A stretch of DNA of 64,000 nt from Cyathus striatus (taxonomy: Eukaryota > Basidiomycota > Agaricomycetes > Agaricales > Nidulariaceae). The stretch spans positions 4,960,001 to 5,024,000 of the forward strand of contig JAOVFP010000004.1 in assembly GCA_025738555.1 (NCBI GenBank), read 5' to 3'. Positions 1 through 12,644 of this stretch are shown in pieces; position 1 is the first letter of the stretch, and each line of letters opens with the position of its first letter. A program made the translations under genes and the position numbers. A model generated the notes under the pieces. That model made no database searches and was not told where the DNA came from. It saw only the letters and a list, made by a program, of their open reading frames with translations.

Positions 1-110
1 ACCACCTGACAAAGAGGCTATTCTAGAGGGACGCGGACGCGTCCATAACTCTGGAACATGCATATAAGATACTGATACTGAGAGCCGTGTAGTAGATCGA
101 CACTCACGGA

Positions 111-1845
111 ATGACTCCCACTGCAAACGCTTTCCAGCTCTTCCCAGAGCCAAACCGAAGCTTGCTTACATCGAGTAATTACCCAAAGACATGGGCTGGC
201 GTTACGCCTTCATCGACTGCTGTGCTGAGGCGTATCCTAGAGGATAACCACACGCGCTGGCACATATTCTACAACGATACAGGGTTCCATAAGTATACTA
301 TATTCCTCGGGACTTTTCACGAAAGGGATTGATTCGATTTAATATAGTCATTCCGCACATACTGTGATCGCCCTTTGGTCACTAGGAGCACATGAATCCA
401 TTCTTGAAGCTACTTACAAGGCAATCAGTACCATACAAAGGCCAGCGTTTGCTTCTCCCAGCACGATCGATGCTAGTAATTGGAAGGACCATCTGGGCGA
501 TGAAAAGTGAGTGACATATGACATGTTCGTACCAACCAATAGAAATAACCTCTTAAAGCTACTATAATGCATACTTGAAGTTTTTCACAAGCGAGACACA
601 AGCAAAAGGTGCAGCGACTAGCCTTGAGGAATACGTTTTCTCCGCGAAAGCGAACATTGGAGGTAACGGCAAAGGAGAACCCGCCATGCTCAGCCGATTT
701 ATTGACGGGCTTTTCCACCCATTTATCCACACTGGATACGGATTCGAGTTTGGCTTGCCTGGAATGGTTGCTGAAGGTGGGATACTATGAAAAGTGCTCC
801 AATGAAGGATATTTACCCACCCTATCTATCCTCGCGAAGGCTTAGCCCAGACAGCCGTACACGGTACAAAATCTTTGACATCATCATTTCATGGCAACAA
901 TACTGTCGGGCTGAAGAACAGATCGAAGAAACCCGTACACGCCTTGACAATTTTAGCGAGGATTCTAGATGACCCCCGATTCGAAGCCGGAGAATACGTA
1001 GATATTTTGACTGCTTATGAAACCGCTCATGAGAAACATGAAGCTGCTATTAAAGCGTATGTTGATCAATGGACTCTGAATGGCCCAATCGAGAAGAAAG
1101 TGGAAGAACTTATTTGGATGAATATCATCATCTATGGAATTGGCGGTCGTCAAGACGGGAAACCTTTTAACGCAGATTTCTTCCAGTGAGCGTGCATTTT
1201 GAATGTGGGCTGATATATTAACGTACCATCTACAGCTTGCACCTCGCTACGTCCTCGCTATTCCTATCTTCCGTCGTAGGACAGCTCAGTCGGTCTTCGC
1301 AAGAAGTCTTTCTCCGATCCTATTTTGGGAATGCGCTGGTCTTGTACATAGGACGTGGGCGGCCACCGATCAATATCAAAGAGTTTTATGAGAAGACTAC
1401 CACGGTTCCTACTGCACCTGGCCTGTCACCATCGCCTCATGGAAAGGCATTCCCCACTGCCAGATCTCAATATGCTGTTACGCCAAACTCATGGCTCCCA
1501 ATACTTCAATCTACGATGGCGCATCCTGATGATCATTTGATAAAACTCCAGCGGACCCTATCTCACTACGCAAGTGTGTATGGTTTGAACAGTCCAGGGT
1601 ACCTTGCAGAAACGGAGTTGAAGGATGCAGAGAAACTGGATGGTACGCTCTTCATCCGCACTGCAATACTGACTGCTGGAAAGATCGGATGGGTAAGAGA
1701 AGGAAAAGCACCCGTTGATTTCGATAGGATTGGCTTCTATCGCAGTTCTGGGCCAAGACCACGTCTTCCAACACAATCCTTGCCAGAATTTACCCAGATA
1801 TTAGTATTTACAGTCTTACAGACGTACCGTGTAATTGATTTTTGA
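111..1845 (+). CDS. Questin oxidase-like protein (DUF4243 family), multi-exon
   Basis: Family members include the fungal questin oxidase, a Baeyer-Villiger-type ring-opening enzyme of polyketide pathways; basidiomycete homologues mostly have unknown substrates. Exon 1 starts at ATG 111 and reaches the conserved YNDTGFHKYTIF region. The frame resumes near 361 (TVIALWSLGA), then GT-AG introns lie at about 509-560, 777-840 and 1188-1235. Conserved blocks seen are DASNWKDHLGDE, the histidine-rich segment LFHPFIHTGYGFEFGLPGM, an AETELKDAEKLDG-like C-terminal region and KIGWVREG near the end. Splicing the visible introns leaves an open frame of roughly 450 residues, close to family length. The exact splice after residue 73 and the last 30 residues are uncertain. 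It lies 310 bp from the convergently transcribed sesquiterpene synthase 1, so it may act on the terpenoid product, but that is inference from position only. Confidence 0.8.
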
Positions 1846-2156
1846 CATCTGAGACCTCGGGAAGCTGTGAACGTGAGCAGGGTGGGAGTTGGGTGAGCTT
1901 ATGATTCGGGACAAGTTCGGGAGTGGAAGTGTTGACAGAACGTAATCGATGTATTACGTAATCAACTATCGTTCCAGTTTTCGTTGATGCGGCCCGACGT
2001 TGACTACGAGACTACGAGCAAACTACTTACGTCTACCTTACGAGTTCCAGCTTCCAACGTTTCAAATGAACAGTCCTTTTTTATGTTCCTATCTGACTGC
2101 ATTTTTCAAAACCTTTATATGCGAAACAAGTAAGTACTCGAACCTCGTCAGCTTTA

Positions 2157-3426
2157 TTATACAGAACCATTTGTATCGTTAACAACTTGTTTTAGTTGCC
2201 CTTGCGTCACGTTGAAGCCCTTCTCCGGTGCTTGAAGAGTCATAATCCGCGTCCTTCTCACTTCTTCGCCGTTCTCGCCATAATATCTTTTCGTCTCATA
2301 ACTCCAACTATCTTGGCCTCTGACGCCGCACCCCAATCTGTCGATATATATCTTAAGGTCTCGGTCCATGGCGGCTCCCCAAGAGGGCAAGTGCTTAATA
2401 TTGGACAAGAAACGTGCAACTAGTTCTTCAGCGTATTCTCCGATCCAATTGAGAGCAGCCTGAAGATCAATGCTGTGTTCAAGCATGATCACTGTGATAA
2501 CGTTGTGCCCATCGAGTCCTCGTGCTTGTTCACGGGCGTACGAGTGTATATCCTGTAATATCGTCATAAGGTAGGTTTGATCCCTTATTGAGAAAATGAG
2601 CTTACGTTGGTGATACCTAGTAGCTGAGCAGCAATATCCGCTAAATCAGCTACAAGTGGATGCTCCAGGACCTCATCCGTCAAGTCCAGGTCAAATTCCA
2701 ACAACGCAAGAAAGGCTTTGGCACCAAACGTTCCTTTACGGAGCACCATGTAGTCCGATACCGTCCTTATCTTCGATGTTTCCCGATCTTCTGCCTCTAG
2801 TGCCACAGCTTTTGTAAATTCATCAAAGCCAGCGATGAAATGCTTCACACATGGTGCGTCTGGATTTGTCTCTTTGAGCGCACGTTTCCAAAACCTGATA
2901 CATATTTCAGTGGTGGATAGCTGTGGATGACAAGAAATCTCGGAAACGTACTGCTGAACTATCTCGCCGATTATATCTCCCTTCGGTCTTTCTACATACG
3001 GATTTTTCATGGAATCGATGACAGCGGAAGCCACCTTCTCCGCCTCATCTCGTCCAAGCGTGTCCGTGAACTCGTCGTAGACGAGAAGAACATGCATGTA
3101 ATCACAAGTCACCCGCGCAAACTCTGCGAACGTATAGTTGATAACGATTTCTTAAAACTAGTATGAAGTTCATACCCTTGTTCGCATGTGGGTACGCTAA
3201 GCTTGCAAGAAGACCTGATACATCTGTAAGCTTATGATTATGGTATTTCTTAGTATCACGTACTGAAATCATATTTGTCGAATGCAGCCAGTTCTTTTTC
3301 GCCAAATATCTTGAAGGACTCGATCCACGCGCGTGTCTCCCTCTTGACCCCGTCATAATGAGGATTAGCAGTTCGTTGCCATGGCCAATTGGCATATAGA
3401 TCAGGAAGATTGTACTCTGTCTTCAT
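2157..3426 (-). CDS. Sesquiterpene synthase 1 (class I, basidiomycete protoilludene-type clade)
   Basis: Class I terpene cyclase that ionises farnesyl diphosphate with Mg2+ in the cytosol. The ATG at 3426 was preferred to an upstream non-ATG start because MKTEYNLPDL aligns with the start of synthase 2 at 19044. The N-terminal LPDLYANWPW block is followed, after two introns, by the aspartate-rich motif DEFTD (D-D/E-x-x-D) in LLVYDEFTDTLG. The NSE/DTE motif NDIHSYARE is created by splicing GITN to DIHSYAREQ across the intron at about 2548-2612, and has the expected N-x3-S-x3-E spacing. The C-terminal RY pair appears as KRYYG. No stop or frame break was seen in about 340 residues, the usual family length. 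The overall layout resembles the clade containing delta-6-protoilludene synthases, but the product cannot be predicted. It is clearly paralogous to synthase 2. Confidence 0.9.
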
Positions 3427-3971
3427 GGGAGTAGACCTGAACAAATGTGAATGGCTAGCCGCCGGAATTTAAGAATCTAGTTACCAAAGGTTACCCAGGT
3501 CCAGGAACATAGTAAGTGTAACGATCATCTTATCAATTTGAACTCCTGAGCGTAACTCCTACTATGATGTAGTCTATGATGTAGTCCTTCAATATTTAAT
3601 GTTTATAATTCACGCATGCCCTCGAACTTCATCCGCTCACGTTTACTGGAACTACCGAACCAAACACTATCGCCCCCCATCTAATTAAATATGGATGTTC
3701 CATGCGTAGAAGGCTGTCAACGAAGAACACGAAATAGATCATATTCCTTACAGGTGGACTCTGGTGGACTGTCGCTCTACCTTCTGGTGAACCGTAAGTA
3801 TCACTTAGAGCTAAATGTAGCCTTTTCCTTACGCGTGTTGAGCAGAGGTCTTATTTCAATCACCTATAGTGATTTCGAACTCTTAATGGCACTGGGTCAC
3901 CGCGACGTAGGTATAATAGGTATATATCTTGGGGCCTTAAGTACATATTCGACTTACTTTTGCTTTTCAGC

Positions 3972-5055
3972 ATGGCTCCTATTTTTATGTACTCAAATCC
4001 TATTGACACTTCATCCCTTCCCTCATACTTCACCCGTTTACCCGTTCGCATTCACAAGGACACTGCAGCTATTGATATAGCAACTATGAATGCAATTGAA
4101 AGATGTACCAGTTCAGGCTCCAAAGAGTGTAAGCAAGCGCTTTTTCGCCACAGCAACCCATTCGGAAACCCCTACGCTCTTGTCTATCCCGAATGCAATA
4201 CAGAGAAGATGGAATATATAGTCAAGGTCATAGAAATTCTTTCTATTCATGATGGTTTGTGTTTATTGTATGTTCCATGGATAGCGACAGCTCTTATGTT
4301 TAATGATCCAGACCTGACTGAGGAAATGACATATGAAGATGCACAGCAGGAACATGAAGTGTTGCAACAAGGTTTACATGAGGAGTACGATTCGAGCACC
4401 GAGACCGGTGAAACTGCCGGTCTGAAGAATGCATATCTTCGTGAAGCAAGGATTAGGATGCTTTCTCTGGATCCTGTGGATACCCCACCATTTTTAAAGG
4501 AAGTCGAGTGCTATATAATGGGATACGATTCCAGCAACGAAAAATTTAAGACATTGGAGGAATACCTACCTTTCAGAATCTGGAACGTGGGTGCCATGTG
4601 AGAGCGCAATCACAATTACACTAACATTGCGGTTAACTTACCTGTACGAGTTTAGACTTAGTTGGCATTCATGTCGGTGGGCAATGGGCATTCATTTCAC
4701 TGATTAAGAACTCCAGGCTATTAAAGATCTTGAAGTGGGTTTCGGAAGGATGTTAGCACTGACCAATGACTACTCGTGGGAGAGAGAGAAGTCTCAACCC
4801 ACTGACCGCATTCGCAACGCCGTTCCGATTCTCATGCGACAGTATTCCTTGGGTGAGAAGCAAGCCAAATTGCTTCTTAAGGGGATTATCATTGAAGAAG
4901 AGGAACTAGTCAAAGTTCTTCGAATGAAATTGATAAATAGCGAACCGTCTGAAGATGTGATGAGGTACATCGATGCGCTGGAATCGCATGTCGGCAGGAA
5001 TATTTACTGGTGTGCGACTTGTCCTAGATACAATAAACCTCAAGAGTTGTGTTAA
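3972..5055 (+). pseudogene. Broken class I di/sesterterpene-type synthase (fusicoccadiene/ophiobolin-synthase-like cyclase domain)
   Basis: The conserved NPFGNPYAL..PEC block precedes the metal-binding motif HDDLTEE, which is formed by splicing CATGATG to ACCTGACTG over an intron at about 4257-4310. A second conserved block ends LPFRIWNVGAM. The last exon should encode the helix before the NSE motif. There the frame reads MGIHFTD, an in-frame TAA at about 4707-4709, then ELQAIKDLEVGFGRMLALTNDY. The NSE region reads NDYSWERE, one residue short of the expected N-x3-S-x3-E spacing. The C-terminal block YIDALESHVGRNIYW is typical of the family. A 41-nt intron could remove the stop, but only by discarding the conserved MGIHFTD segment, so I call it a pseudogene. 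There is no prenyltransferase domain; it was a single cyclase domain. Confidence 0.7.
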
Positions 5056-5380
5056 TGCCTCAAATTTTAACTGTAACATGTAAACAATAGTGGCACTTAA
5101 ACGGATATCGAAAAGTTAAATAGTTACAGTAAACAACCGCTAAATACAACACATTGCGGCACTTCTCCAGTATGCCGCAGAATAAGTATAGCGTAACATC
5201 CATAAGGGTATGTGGAGTCCCAATGACATACACCACTGTTGCATGTACTTATGTAAATTTAGCACGTATTCTTAATTGATATGTTGTTCATATGACCTGT
5301 TACATAACATAAAGTTTCAGTGGCGTTATCTGTCTTAATGTATGCTTTAAAAGAGGACCCATGCCCTCTATATTGTAAAT

Positions 5381-7504
5381 ATGGCATGGTCACTTTTTTA
5401 CCCTACACTTGTTACTGTCATCTTCCTGGTCTGGTCACGGCGACGTGGAACTCGGCTTCCACACCCTCCAGGGCCACCAGCGGAACCAATCATAGGGCAT
5501 CTGCGAGTTATTCCCTCTAGCAATCAAGAGGTTGTCTTCCGCGAATGGTCGAGAATCTATGGTACTTTAGCAAAATCCCTTTTACGGACTGATTCAATCC
5601 CGCATTAGGAGACATTATATACCTTCATATTCCCGGAAGGTCATATTTAATCGTCAATTCACTGAAGACTGCGACTGAACTCCTTGACAAGAGGAGTGGT
5701 ATTTATAGTGATCGAATGAGGTTAATATTATTTGAGCTGTAAGTTCACTAACTATCCACTGGTTCATTTACAATGGTTTTATGGTTGTGAAGCATGGGAT
5801 GGGTTCAAACACTCGCTTTCATGCCCTATGGGAAAGCATTCCAAAAACATAGACGCCTCCTGCAAGAATACCTTCACCAAAAGCACTGCCTAACGTATCA
5901 GCCGTTCCAAACACTACTTGCACGCCGCTTGTTAGTACACCTCTTGGAAAATTCAGATAATTGGATAAACCATTTCCAACGGTTAATGCTTACAGTGTTT
6001 GTAGAACCCGAAGTTACTGATTTATTCTCAGGTTTGCCATGTCACTCGTTGCTAAGATCGCCTATGGAAGGGACGTCGTGTCAGACGATGACCCATATAT
6101 TGAGATTACTGCCACGGCACTCGAATCATTCAATTCTTGCGGACCTGTAGGAAGTACCCCTGTTGACTTTATGCCATTCCGTACATTTTTATCTCAAATA
6201 TGACCATCCGCATATGAGCTAATTATACATCTTTAGTGCGTTATTTCCCCTCTTGGTTTCCTGGCACATACTACGCCTACAAAGCAAGAAACTTTCTCTC
6301 TGCTGTACGCAAAATGCATGAGTATCCATTTGAAACCGTGAAACGACAATTGGTTTGTCGTCAAGACTGATTCATGTTGCTATTATGCTTATATGTACCA
6401 CCTGCAGAAAGAAGGGACTGCAGAATCATCCTTTCTATCGCACTATCTGGATCAACTTCAAGGGGATTACCGTGATCAGGAACATGTGAATGATTTAAAG
6501 GGTAGTGCAGGCTCAATATTCGCAGGTGGCTCAGAGACTGTTGGTTATATTGCGGCTGTATGGCGTTCTGTGGTTAACCTTGAAACACATTTTCTAGACA
6601 TATTCCGTACTTTCTCACTTTCTGTTCGCAATGGTCATATTTCCCGAATTTCAGAAAAAGGCTCAGCAAGAAATTGATCAAGTAATCGGTAGAAATAAGC
6701 TCCCTGAACTTAGTGATCGGAGCTCTCTTCCATATATTGAAGCCATTTTGCAAGAAGTACACAGGTGCATATTCAACCACTTGTTGTTCTACTCATACAA
6801 TTCAAGTATTATATATGCAGATGGAACACAGTGGTTCCGAGTGGTAAGTAACCTCCCGACGCTCTTTACTTAAAGGGATGTGCCACTGACTAAACCGTGC
6901 ACTAAGGTATGCCACATCGCTCTATTGCAGACGATGTATACAATGGAATGTTTATCCCCAAAGGGACGGTCATAATTCCGAATTCTTAGTATGTCCCCGA
7001 ATATTTTACATATCCCAAGCATGATTTAATTCTAAACAGTGCAATCCTTCGGGACGAATCCATATACAACAATCCAGATTCCTTTAATCCTGATAGATAC
7101 ATGCCTAAACCTGAAGGAAACTCAGAACCTTTTCCAATTGGCCATTTTGGATTCGGTCGCAGGTAATGATGTCATTGTATCCATGTTCAATCGACCTCTC
7201 ATCGTGGGCCACAGAGTATGTCCTGGACAGTATCTCGCAGATGCAAGCTTGTGGATTGTTATATGTTCTATTTTAGCAACCCTAGACATAGGTCGAGCGC
7301 TGGATGATGAAGGAAAGGAAATAATACCTGATGCTGAGTATATTAAAGGTGGAACAAGGTATGGATAATGTTAAGATGTCTGACTTCTCCGTTGACGAAT
7401 TTACTAGTCACCCCAAACCATTTCGTTGCTCGATTAAGCCGCGAGACCTTACATCGGAGAATATGATTCGTCAGGCACAATTATGGGATGATGTGGATGG
7501 ATGA
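5381..7504 (+). CDS. Cytochrome P450 (copy A), intact, about 13 exons
   Basis: Microsomal haem monooxygenase. The N-terminus carries a membrane anchor (LFYPTLVTVIFLVW) followed by the proline hinge PHPPGPPAEPIIGHL. The I-helix is AGGSET joined to T by an intron with donor GTTGGT. The K-helix ExxR is EVHR in ILQEVHR, and the haem ligand motif FGFGRR-VCPGQ is split by an intron at about 7163-7214. I traced every exon junction and found no stop or frame break; the protein is about 510 residues and ends QLWDDVDG. Sequence style matches the large basidiomycete group usually annotated O-methylsterigmatocystin-oxidoreductase-like, but I cannot assign a CYP family number. It is the first of a tandem series of paralogues and a likely tailoring enzyme for the neighbouring terpene synthases. 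Confidence 0.88.
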
Positions 7505-7844
7505 GTATCAGAACCACATTGGCACACTATATATTTTAGTCTTACGATCTCGCACAACAATAAAACAATTATGGGACGACTCCAACTACACTAGTAGTAA
7601 TTGATATATGTAGATATGTTCTCGTTTCTATTTTTGAGTTCTGTACCTTTTCATTTATCACAATATGGCAATGACTTCCTTTCACATGGAATTGCTTAGG
7701 TGTTGCATACGAATTCGGCAATATGCACCACAGGGTAACTTAGTATCACACAGATTACAACGGTTCCAACGGGTTCTTGTTCGCACCCTACTAATGCAAA
7801 TGTACGTTATAAAGAGAAGGAATAAGTTCAATCGAGTCACAATC

Positions 7845-9972
7845 ATGGTATGGTCACTTTATTACATCGCGCTTGCGTTCGCTGTGTTCTTGATATGGTC
7901 CCGAAGAGGCAGAACTCGGGTTCCGTATCCTCCTGGTCCACCATCGGAGCCAATCTTAGGTCACCTACGCGTCATGCCCTCAAGCAATCAAGAAGTTGTC
8001 TTCCGTGACTGGTCGAGGATATATGGTACATCTTGATAATACCATCACGATTAGTATTCGATTTCATCTAGCATTAGGAGAGATTATATACCTTCATATT
8101 CCCGGGAGGTCGTATTTAGTGGTGAACTCACTGAAGGCTGCAACTGAACTCCTCGGTAGGGGGAGTGGCGTTTACAGTGATCGTATGAGGTTATTAATAT
8201 GTGAGGTGTGGGTTTATGACATTAAGGCGAGCTAGGAAATTCACTTACAATTCTTGTACAGGATGGGATGGATCCGAACACTCACGTTCTTACCCTATGG
8301 AAAAGATTTTCAAACGCATAGACGTCTCCTACATGAATATCTTCACCAGAAAAAGTGCCTATCATATCAGCAATTACAAACGCAACATACTAGACGTTTG
8401 TTAGTACACCTTTCCGACAACCCGAATAACTGGACGAAGTATTTTCAAATGTATGTTATAATATATCTATACGACCAGTCACTAATTCATATGTAGGTTT
8501 TCTACATCACTCGTTGCCAAGATTGCCTACGGAAGGGATATTATATCAGACGATGACCCATACATTGAAATGGTCGATACAGTTATGGACTCATTAATTG
8601 CTTGTGGGCCTTTAGGAAGCACCCCTGTTGACTTGATGCCGTTCCGTATGTTCGAATTCTGACTATAAGGGTCTAACTAACAATATTTTGGTAGTGCGTT
8701 ATTTCCCCTCGTGGTGTCCTGGGACCTACTTCGCTTTCAAGGCTAGGAGTTTGCGCCCAGCTGTACGCAAAATGCATGATTATCCATTTGAAGCTGTAAA
8801 ACGTCAACTTGTTGGTAATTCGCTCCCATCTATTTCCGCTACTATGCTCATATCCACGCCCTGCAGGAAGAGGGAACTGCACAGCCATCTTTTCTTTCCC
8901 ATTTCCTGGACCAACTTCATGGGGAATTTGATGACCAGGACCACATGGAAGATTTAAAAAGTGCTGCAGGTGCAATATTTACAGGCGGCTCAGAGACGGT
9001 TGGTTACTCCATGGCTGACTCAAATCCCAACAACGCTGACCTGAAAACATTGTTATAGACATATTCAGCCCTTTTACATTTTATGCTTGCCATGGTCTTG
9101 TTCCCTGAATATCAAAAAAAGGGTCAGAAAGAAATCGATCGAGTAATAGGTAGAAATAGGTTCCCTGAATTGAGTGACCGCGGATCTCTACCATACGTTG
9201 AAGCTATTTTGCAAGAAGTATACAGGTTCATTTCAACTTTTGTTGCATTTTTTACACTATTTACATACTGGATGTAGATGGAATACCGTGGTTCCGTCAG
9301 GTGAGTAATGTACTCTTTCAATTATTTAGGAATATAAGGTTGGTGAATAGCTGATGGATAATAAGGTATACCGCATTGTTCTAGTGCAGATGACGTGTAC
9401 AACGGAATGTTCATTCCTAAAGGGACTGTCATAATTCCTAACGCATAGTAGGTATTGGTAATATTCCAGTATACTACACAGTAACATTTGTTCATAGTGC
9501 ATTCCTAAGGGATGAAGCAACCTATGCCAAGCCTGATTCCTTTAACCCTACTAGATATCTCCCTAAACCTAAGGGAAATGCAGAACCATATCCAATTGGT
9601 CAATTTGGATTTGGTCGCAGGTAAGCATTTTACATATACTAATGCAATGTTGAATCGTTTCATCAGCTTTTCATGCAGGATCTGTCCTGGCCAGCACCTT
9701 GCAGATGCCAGTTTGTGGATTGTAATATCATCTATGCTGGCAACTCTGGACATAGGAAGAGCGCTTGGCGAAGAAGGAAAAGAAATTATACCCAAGGTTG
9801 AGCTCATTACGGGTGCAACAAGGTATGTATAGTTAAGTTTTCTATGATCCATCGATCTATATTTGCTGACTTGCCTAATAGCCATCCCAAACCTTTCCCT
9901 TGTTCTATTAAGCCTCGAGATTCAATATCAGAGAGTATGATTCGTCAAGCACAATTGTGGGATAACGTTTGA
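7845..9972 (+). CDS. Cytochrome P450 (copy B), intact tandem paralogue of A
   Basis: ATG 7845 begins an anchor segment (YYIALAFAVFLIW) and the hinge YPPGPPSEPILGHL. All exons collinear with copy A can be followed: GEIIYLHIPGRS, MGWIRTLTFLPYGKDF, the STPVDLMPF exon, the I-helix TGGSET-T, the ExxR helix LQEVYR and the split haem motif FGFGRR-ICPGQH (about 9607-9690). Two introns use GTTGGT donors and one uses GTGGGT, as also seen in other copies. The frame remains open to TGA at 9972. The 340 bp between A and B hold no other gene, so this is a direct tandem duplication. Divergence in the substrate-recognition segments suggests separated function, although this is inference. Confidence 0.88.
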
Positions 9973-10249
9973 GATTCGGTACCAACACAGTATTATGTGC
10001 TGTATAACATATGTAGTCAATATGTAGTGTTAGTTGGTAGTATATCGAACGACATGCATATATGTGACGACTCTTACGTAGCTACTGTAATTCTCTCGAC
10101 TCTTGAAAGGTGAAGAAGCTTGAGTTGGTCGTGCACTGCAAACTCTTCAAAGAGAACCGAGGCTGACGAAGTTAAGGGCCCTTAAGGCCGATTCCAGAAG
10201 CCTAAGATGAACGGTATTTTTATAGTTTATGTTCTCCCTATCTTCCATC

Positions 10250-10339
10250 GGGTCGATGGCGTAGTTGGTTATCGCATCTGTTTTACAGTGTAATGACTGA
10301 AATCACAGAAGGTCCTCAGTTCGAGCCTGGGTCGACTCA
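10250..10339 (+). tRNA. tRNA-Val (anticodon UAC) with a 16-nt intron
   Basis: A full cloverleaf can be folded. The acceptor arm GGGTCGA pairs with TCGACTC (one G-T), and the D arm is GCG..CGC with loop AGTTGG. The anticodon stem TCTGT pairs with ACAGA around a loop holding TAC. The T arm is CTCAG-TTCGAGC-CTGGG, and the discriminator is A. The anticodon loop is enlarged by about 16 nt placed one base 3' of the anticodon, the standard nuclear tRNA intron position. Box A (TGGCGTAGTTGG) and box B (GTTCGAGCC) are present. A T-run about 5 bp downstream (10341-10347) fits a Pol III terminator. Confidence 0.9.
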
Positions 10340-12640
10340 TTTTTTTTCTAAGTTGCACACAACGCTTCAATATCGAAGTCAAAATAAACCACCGTATTTA
10401 TTCAATCTGGGATATGAACCTAAATACATCTCCCCTGGACGCTAGTAACCATAATATGCAAATTGTGTTTAATATAGTAATAGTGTAATAGCATGCATAA
10501 TAAGTATAGGTAGGTAGCTCTAAGCTTTGTGCTAAAATAAGATGGAAGTATTTTTTACGTGTCATTGAATAATTGAGGAAAGGAAGGGAGAAGATAGGAA
10601 CCTGGCAAATGCTGATGAAGGAGGGAGGAGTGACGAATGCTGAGGGACTCGGAACTCGGAAGTTGGGAAACACAAGAGCAGGAAGAGAGCGTAAGCCTAC
10701 CGAAACCGTCTCCCCTGCCTACTCCTCTTTCTCCTATCTATGCTTCTTCTCAGAGTTCTTGATGAATCTGACCGCAAGTTATAGGTTGCCACATTTCTCC
10801 GAGCCGTTGCGTCACGTCAGCATACAGTCGGAGTCAAGTCGAAGTGGATAGTTATTCGGATGAAAGAGGAAAGGTGGAGTAGGGCGGGAGGGAATCGAAT
10901 GGAGTAACAGGATACTACGGCAGAGGGAACATAACAAAACAAAAATGGGGGTTTCAAATGACCGTCGCAGTATGGTGGGTGTTGGGGTACTTCTCCACCA
11001 CCTCCCTCCACCACCTCCCTCAGTACAGTGGCCTCCATCGCCATTCGTTTTTCAGCATAGTGTATGGTGGGCCTTTGTGGTTGACTCAACGTCATGCGTA
11101 ACTATAAGCTCCGCAATATAATCACGAGTTTGGGGTCCACAGAGAGTAGAAGTTGATTGAAGGGCTCGGAGAATGAAACCGGGGGGGAAAGACGAAGAAG
11201 GTAGGTGCACAGGAAAGCGTGGAGGATGTGTAACTGAAATTACGAGCAGCGAATTGAACGTATCACGCACACAATCACACCGGTAGTAACGATCTTGCTA
11301 CCTTCTTCGAGAATCCTCACAGCCATCTTCCCTCCTCCTCCTCCTTCTCCCCTGATCGATGATCGATGATCGATATCATCCACCTTGGACTTTGGCCCAA
11401 GTTGGCTTATCCGTTTTCGAGGAGGTTGATCCAGTTCTGAGCACTGAGTACTGAGTTTTCACCGTGGTCCGTCAACGAAATCTATTTCCGACGTTTTGCT
11501 GACGAGGCGTATGAAGCCCGGGAGGATGCCTTTCTAGACTTGGCAATAATCTAGTACCTACAAGGAGCCTCGGAAGTCGGCCCTCCACCGTCGCCGACGC
11601 CACTTCTCTCGCCCGCCGTTTCTTCAACATTGACATGACTTCATTTCGGAATCGTCCGCCCACAGCAATCTACCACCCGGCCAAAATCCAACTTGTACGA
11701 GCAATTGGGGAGCAAGCTTCCCAGTCACTGGTAATGAGGCTAAGGTACTTATTCAGTACCGTCTGCTCCCGTGCAAGTGCTCTTCGGATCCGATGCCCTT
11801 GATTTGATTATCCGCTGCAGATCCACTGAGTCTGTGCCACTTCACGCGCACATACGAGACTTACCATAACGGTTGAAGAAGCCTAATTTCTGAGAATTGT
11901 TGAATAAAATTCCGCACTAGGAACTGATTTCATCCAGATTTCAATAAGTGATCTCTCGTGGCGCCGATTTCTGGTCAAAAACTCGTTGTAACAACCAGTG
12001 ACTGGATGAGGTTTTATCTATTTCAGATGTGGGCGTGAATTGGTCTTATTTTGAATATATAGCTACCGAGCACGCTTTGAGATAATCCCATCTTGTTTTA
12101 GGATGGGCTAAGACATCGCCTCCTCGTAGACATCTGTAACAAAACGCTTATAAGTACCGAACGGATACCGGATCTTCAACGCTTTGTGATATACTTATCG
12201 CTGGTACTCTGGCACAACTCTAAATATAGAACGAGCTCCTGAAGATAACGGAATGGGAAATCGTACCTAGATGGATTACACACCAAACTCTGTATGTCTG
12301 GCTACAAACATGTAATGTTAGCTGAAGATGTATATTTGAACTTATATTCCCCGTTTGAGCAACCCATTTGTCATTCAGAAGGCTCTTATTCCAAAGAGCG
12401 TTCTAACGCTATCGTGCCTGAAGACAGATTGACCGTGGGCGATCTTGGTACGACTAGCCACAATTTACGTTTCAATTCTTATCTTATATTTCTTTTTCTT
12501 CAAGTTCATACTATTTTGGTGGACTTCATTTTCCTTTCAAGGGCTGGTAATGAAACGAGAAATTTTTTTGTTGCATTCTTCTCTAATTCGACCATAATCA
12601 AATTTAGATTTAACCAGTTGCTCCATCTTTATATATCCAT
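10340..12640. other. Gene-poor spacer
   Basis: After the tRNA terminator I find only short open frames without recognisable domains or coherent splice partners. There is a pyrimidine-rich tract around 11325-11350 followed by a triplicated ATCGATG-like motif at about 11354-11376. Nothing else is supported. Confidence 0.4.
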
Positions 12641-12644
12641 ATTT

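Noticed and set aside
3691..4080. Open frame of 129 codons overlapping the broken terpene synthase
   Set aside because: Overlaps the family-matching frame that starts at 3972 and has no recognisable domain; treated as chance.
10817..11663. Several minus-strand frames between the tRNA and the NmrA-like gene
   Set aside because: Low complexity (Pro/Ser or Arg-rich), no domain, no coherent splice partners.
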